From the NCBI RefSeq assembly GCF_000150275.1, contig NW_002060943.1, forward strand, positions 8,316,066 through 8,380,065: a stretch of 64,000 bases of DNA, read 5' to 3'. The notes beneath the pieces were generated by a model, which had not been told where the DNA came from, did no database searches, and saw nothing but the letters and a program-made list of their open reading frames with translations. Source of the stretch: Trichoplax adhaerens (Eukaryota; Placozoa; Uniplacotomia; Trichoplacea; Trichoplacidae). A program made the translations under genes and the position numbers. Positions 63,118 to 64,000 of the stretch are shown piece by piece. The stretch's first letter is position 1. Each line of letters opens with the position of its first letter.

Positions 63118-63508
63118 ATGGCTGAATCTAGCAGCAGTAGCCCTACTGAAGTGGAGCTTCAAGATACTAATGCTGTAGAAGAAGCAACTAACACAATAAG
63201 TACGTGACTAGAATAGTTAACTTTTTTCCAACATTAAAATGAATTCATTTCGATTTTTACCTATTAAAGCCATATCTGATGTGATAGTCCTCACTAATTA
63301 GATTATAATTCGATTAATTTGATAAGCTTATTTTAAAATAAGATTATAAAGTAATTTAAGGAAGCCCTGCTCAATTTTTGTATTATTAGCATATGACAAT
63401 GAAAATCAAGCAGCCAATGGTAGCGATGGCCCAATGGATGGGCAGCAGAGACATTCAAAGCCAGGTTGTTATGGTAGTTTCAACTACTGTCATAAATACT
63501 ATTCTTAA
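63118..63508 (+). CDS. Unrecognised small hydrophilic protein (two exons, possibly incomplete)
   Basis: Exon 1 63118-63199 starts ATG (MAESSSSSPTEVELQD...) and ends at donor A|GTACGT. Exon 2 starts at 63390 after TATTATTAG in the matching phase and reads TYDNENQAANGSDGPMDGQQ. It either ends at TAA 63506-63508 (total about 67 aa, tail GCYGSFNYCHKYYS) or splices at 63464 to exons beyond the window. Ser-, Glu- and Asn-rich, so probably a disordered N terminus of a longer protein. No family recognised. Phase agreement across the intron is the main support. Confidence 0.45.
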
Positions 63509-64000
63509 ATTAGTAAAGTCTCATTAAGTGGTCATGATTGAAATTGTGCTGATATTGTAAAGAAACAATGTTATAATATCCTCTGATTTAGTTTATTTTC
63601 GTCCTCATAACAGATTCATTTCCAGTGTCCACGCTAGCATGATTTTCTATTATTTTTATTATCTCGCAAACACCTATCCTTTTCTTAATATTCGGCAATT
63701 ATCTTCTACAGTCAGGCTAAATAATGATCACTAATATATCTGACATGAGAAAAAATAGCCTTTCAATGCCTACACCAAGGTTGAATATGACGATAGTTAG
63801 GATATTACCAATTTTTTATATGAAATTGATAACTAAACAGAAATTAAAAATTTTTATGTCACTCCACTGGCTATGAAAAATTGCAACCCAATTTGATTAA
63901 TAAAATTAGAACAAATACTACATAGTATCTATTGGAGTGTGAAGTGTACTTGAATCAACAGGTATCATAAGATACTATGGATAATGTCGTTATAACTACT
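63509..64000. other. 3' edge, no feature supported
   Basis: May be an intron of the gene starting at 63118. An acceptor-like AACAG near 63840 is followed by a short open stretch, too weak to call. Confidence 0.3.

Noticed and set aside
1-64000. tRNA, rRNA, CRISPR or viral elements
   Set aside because: No T-loop/B-box pattern, conserved rRNA block, regular direct-repeat array or viral polymerase-like frame was recognised on reading.

Overview
This window looks like nuclear DNA of a small-genome, AT-rich, non-bilaterian animal. I infer a placozoan (Trichoplax/Hoilungia type) but cannot prove it from sequence alone. The reasons are: genes split by mostly short GT-AG introns (about 85-900 bp); an animal-type PEAK/pragmin pseudokinase; a mitochondrial thioredoxin; an SLC16-like transporter; and a local family of divergent class A GPCRs. 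I saw no bacterial-style operons, CRISPR array, rRNA or convincing tRNA. All gene models below were assembled by eye from reading frames, splice consensus and intron phase.

Layout. 0.5-5.3 kb (+): two tandem Rab-like G domains with identical exon structure and badly degraded nucleotide-binding motifs. The splice phases allow one 359-aa double-Rab protein. 7.3-11.0 kb (-): a PEAK-family pseudokinase gene in four visible coding exons. 14.1-15.1 kb (-): three or four exons of an unrecognised acidic protein, which may be the 5' part of the PEAK gene. 15.7-17.0 kb: a GTACTGTAC-rich repeat patch with a foldback. 17.3-18.9 kb (+): mitochondrial thioredoxin, three exons, complete. 20.7-21.1 kb (+): an unrecognised 124-aa single-exon gene. 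22.7-25.7 kb (-): a complete four-exon SLC16/monocarboxylate-transporter-like gene. 25.7-36.2 kb: a long stretch with no gene I can support, containing a decayed tandem repeat.

36.3-59.6 kb (-): three paralogous two-exon rhodopsin-class GPCR genes (36.3-37.8, 46.9-49.8 and 58.4-59.6 kb). All share one phase-2 intron just after TM2 and all lack the acidic residue of the E/DRY motif. The spaces between them hold tandem arrays (about 130 bp and about 220 bp units), a TA-flanked inverted-repeat element, and a 50-N assembly gap whose two sides are copies of each other. At 57.2-57.9 kb there is a decayed, atypical coding-like frame. A second, orphaned copy of the upstream flank of the third GPCR gene lies 1.2 kb further upstream. 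At 63.1 kb (+) another small, possibly incomplete gene starts.

The genes do not form an obvious pathway. The clearest novelty candidates are the tandem Rab-like pseudo-GTPase and the GPCR trio with unusual motifs.
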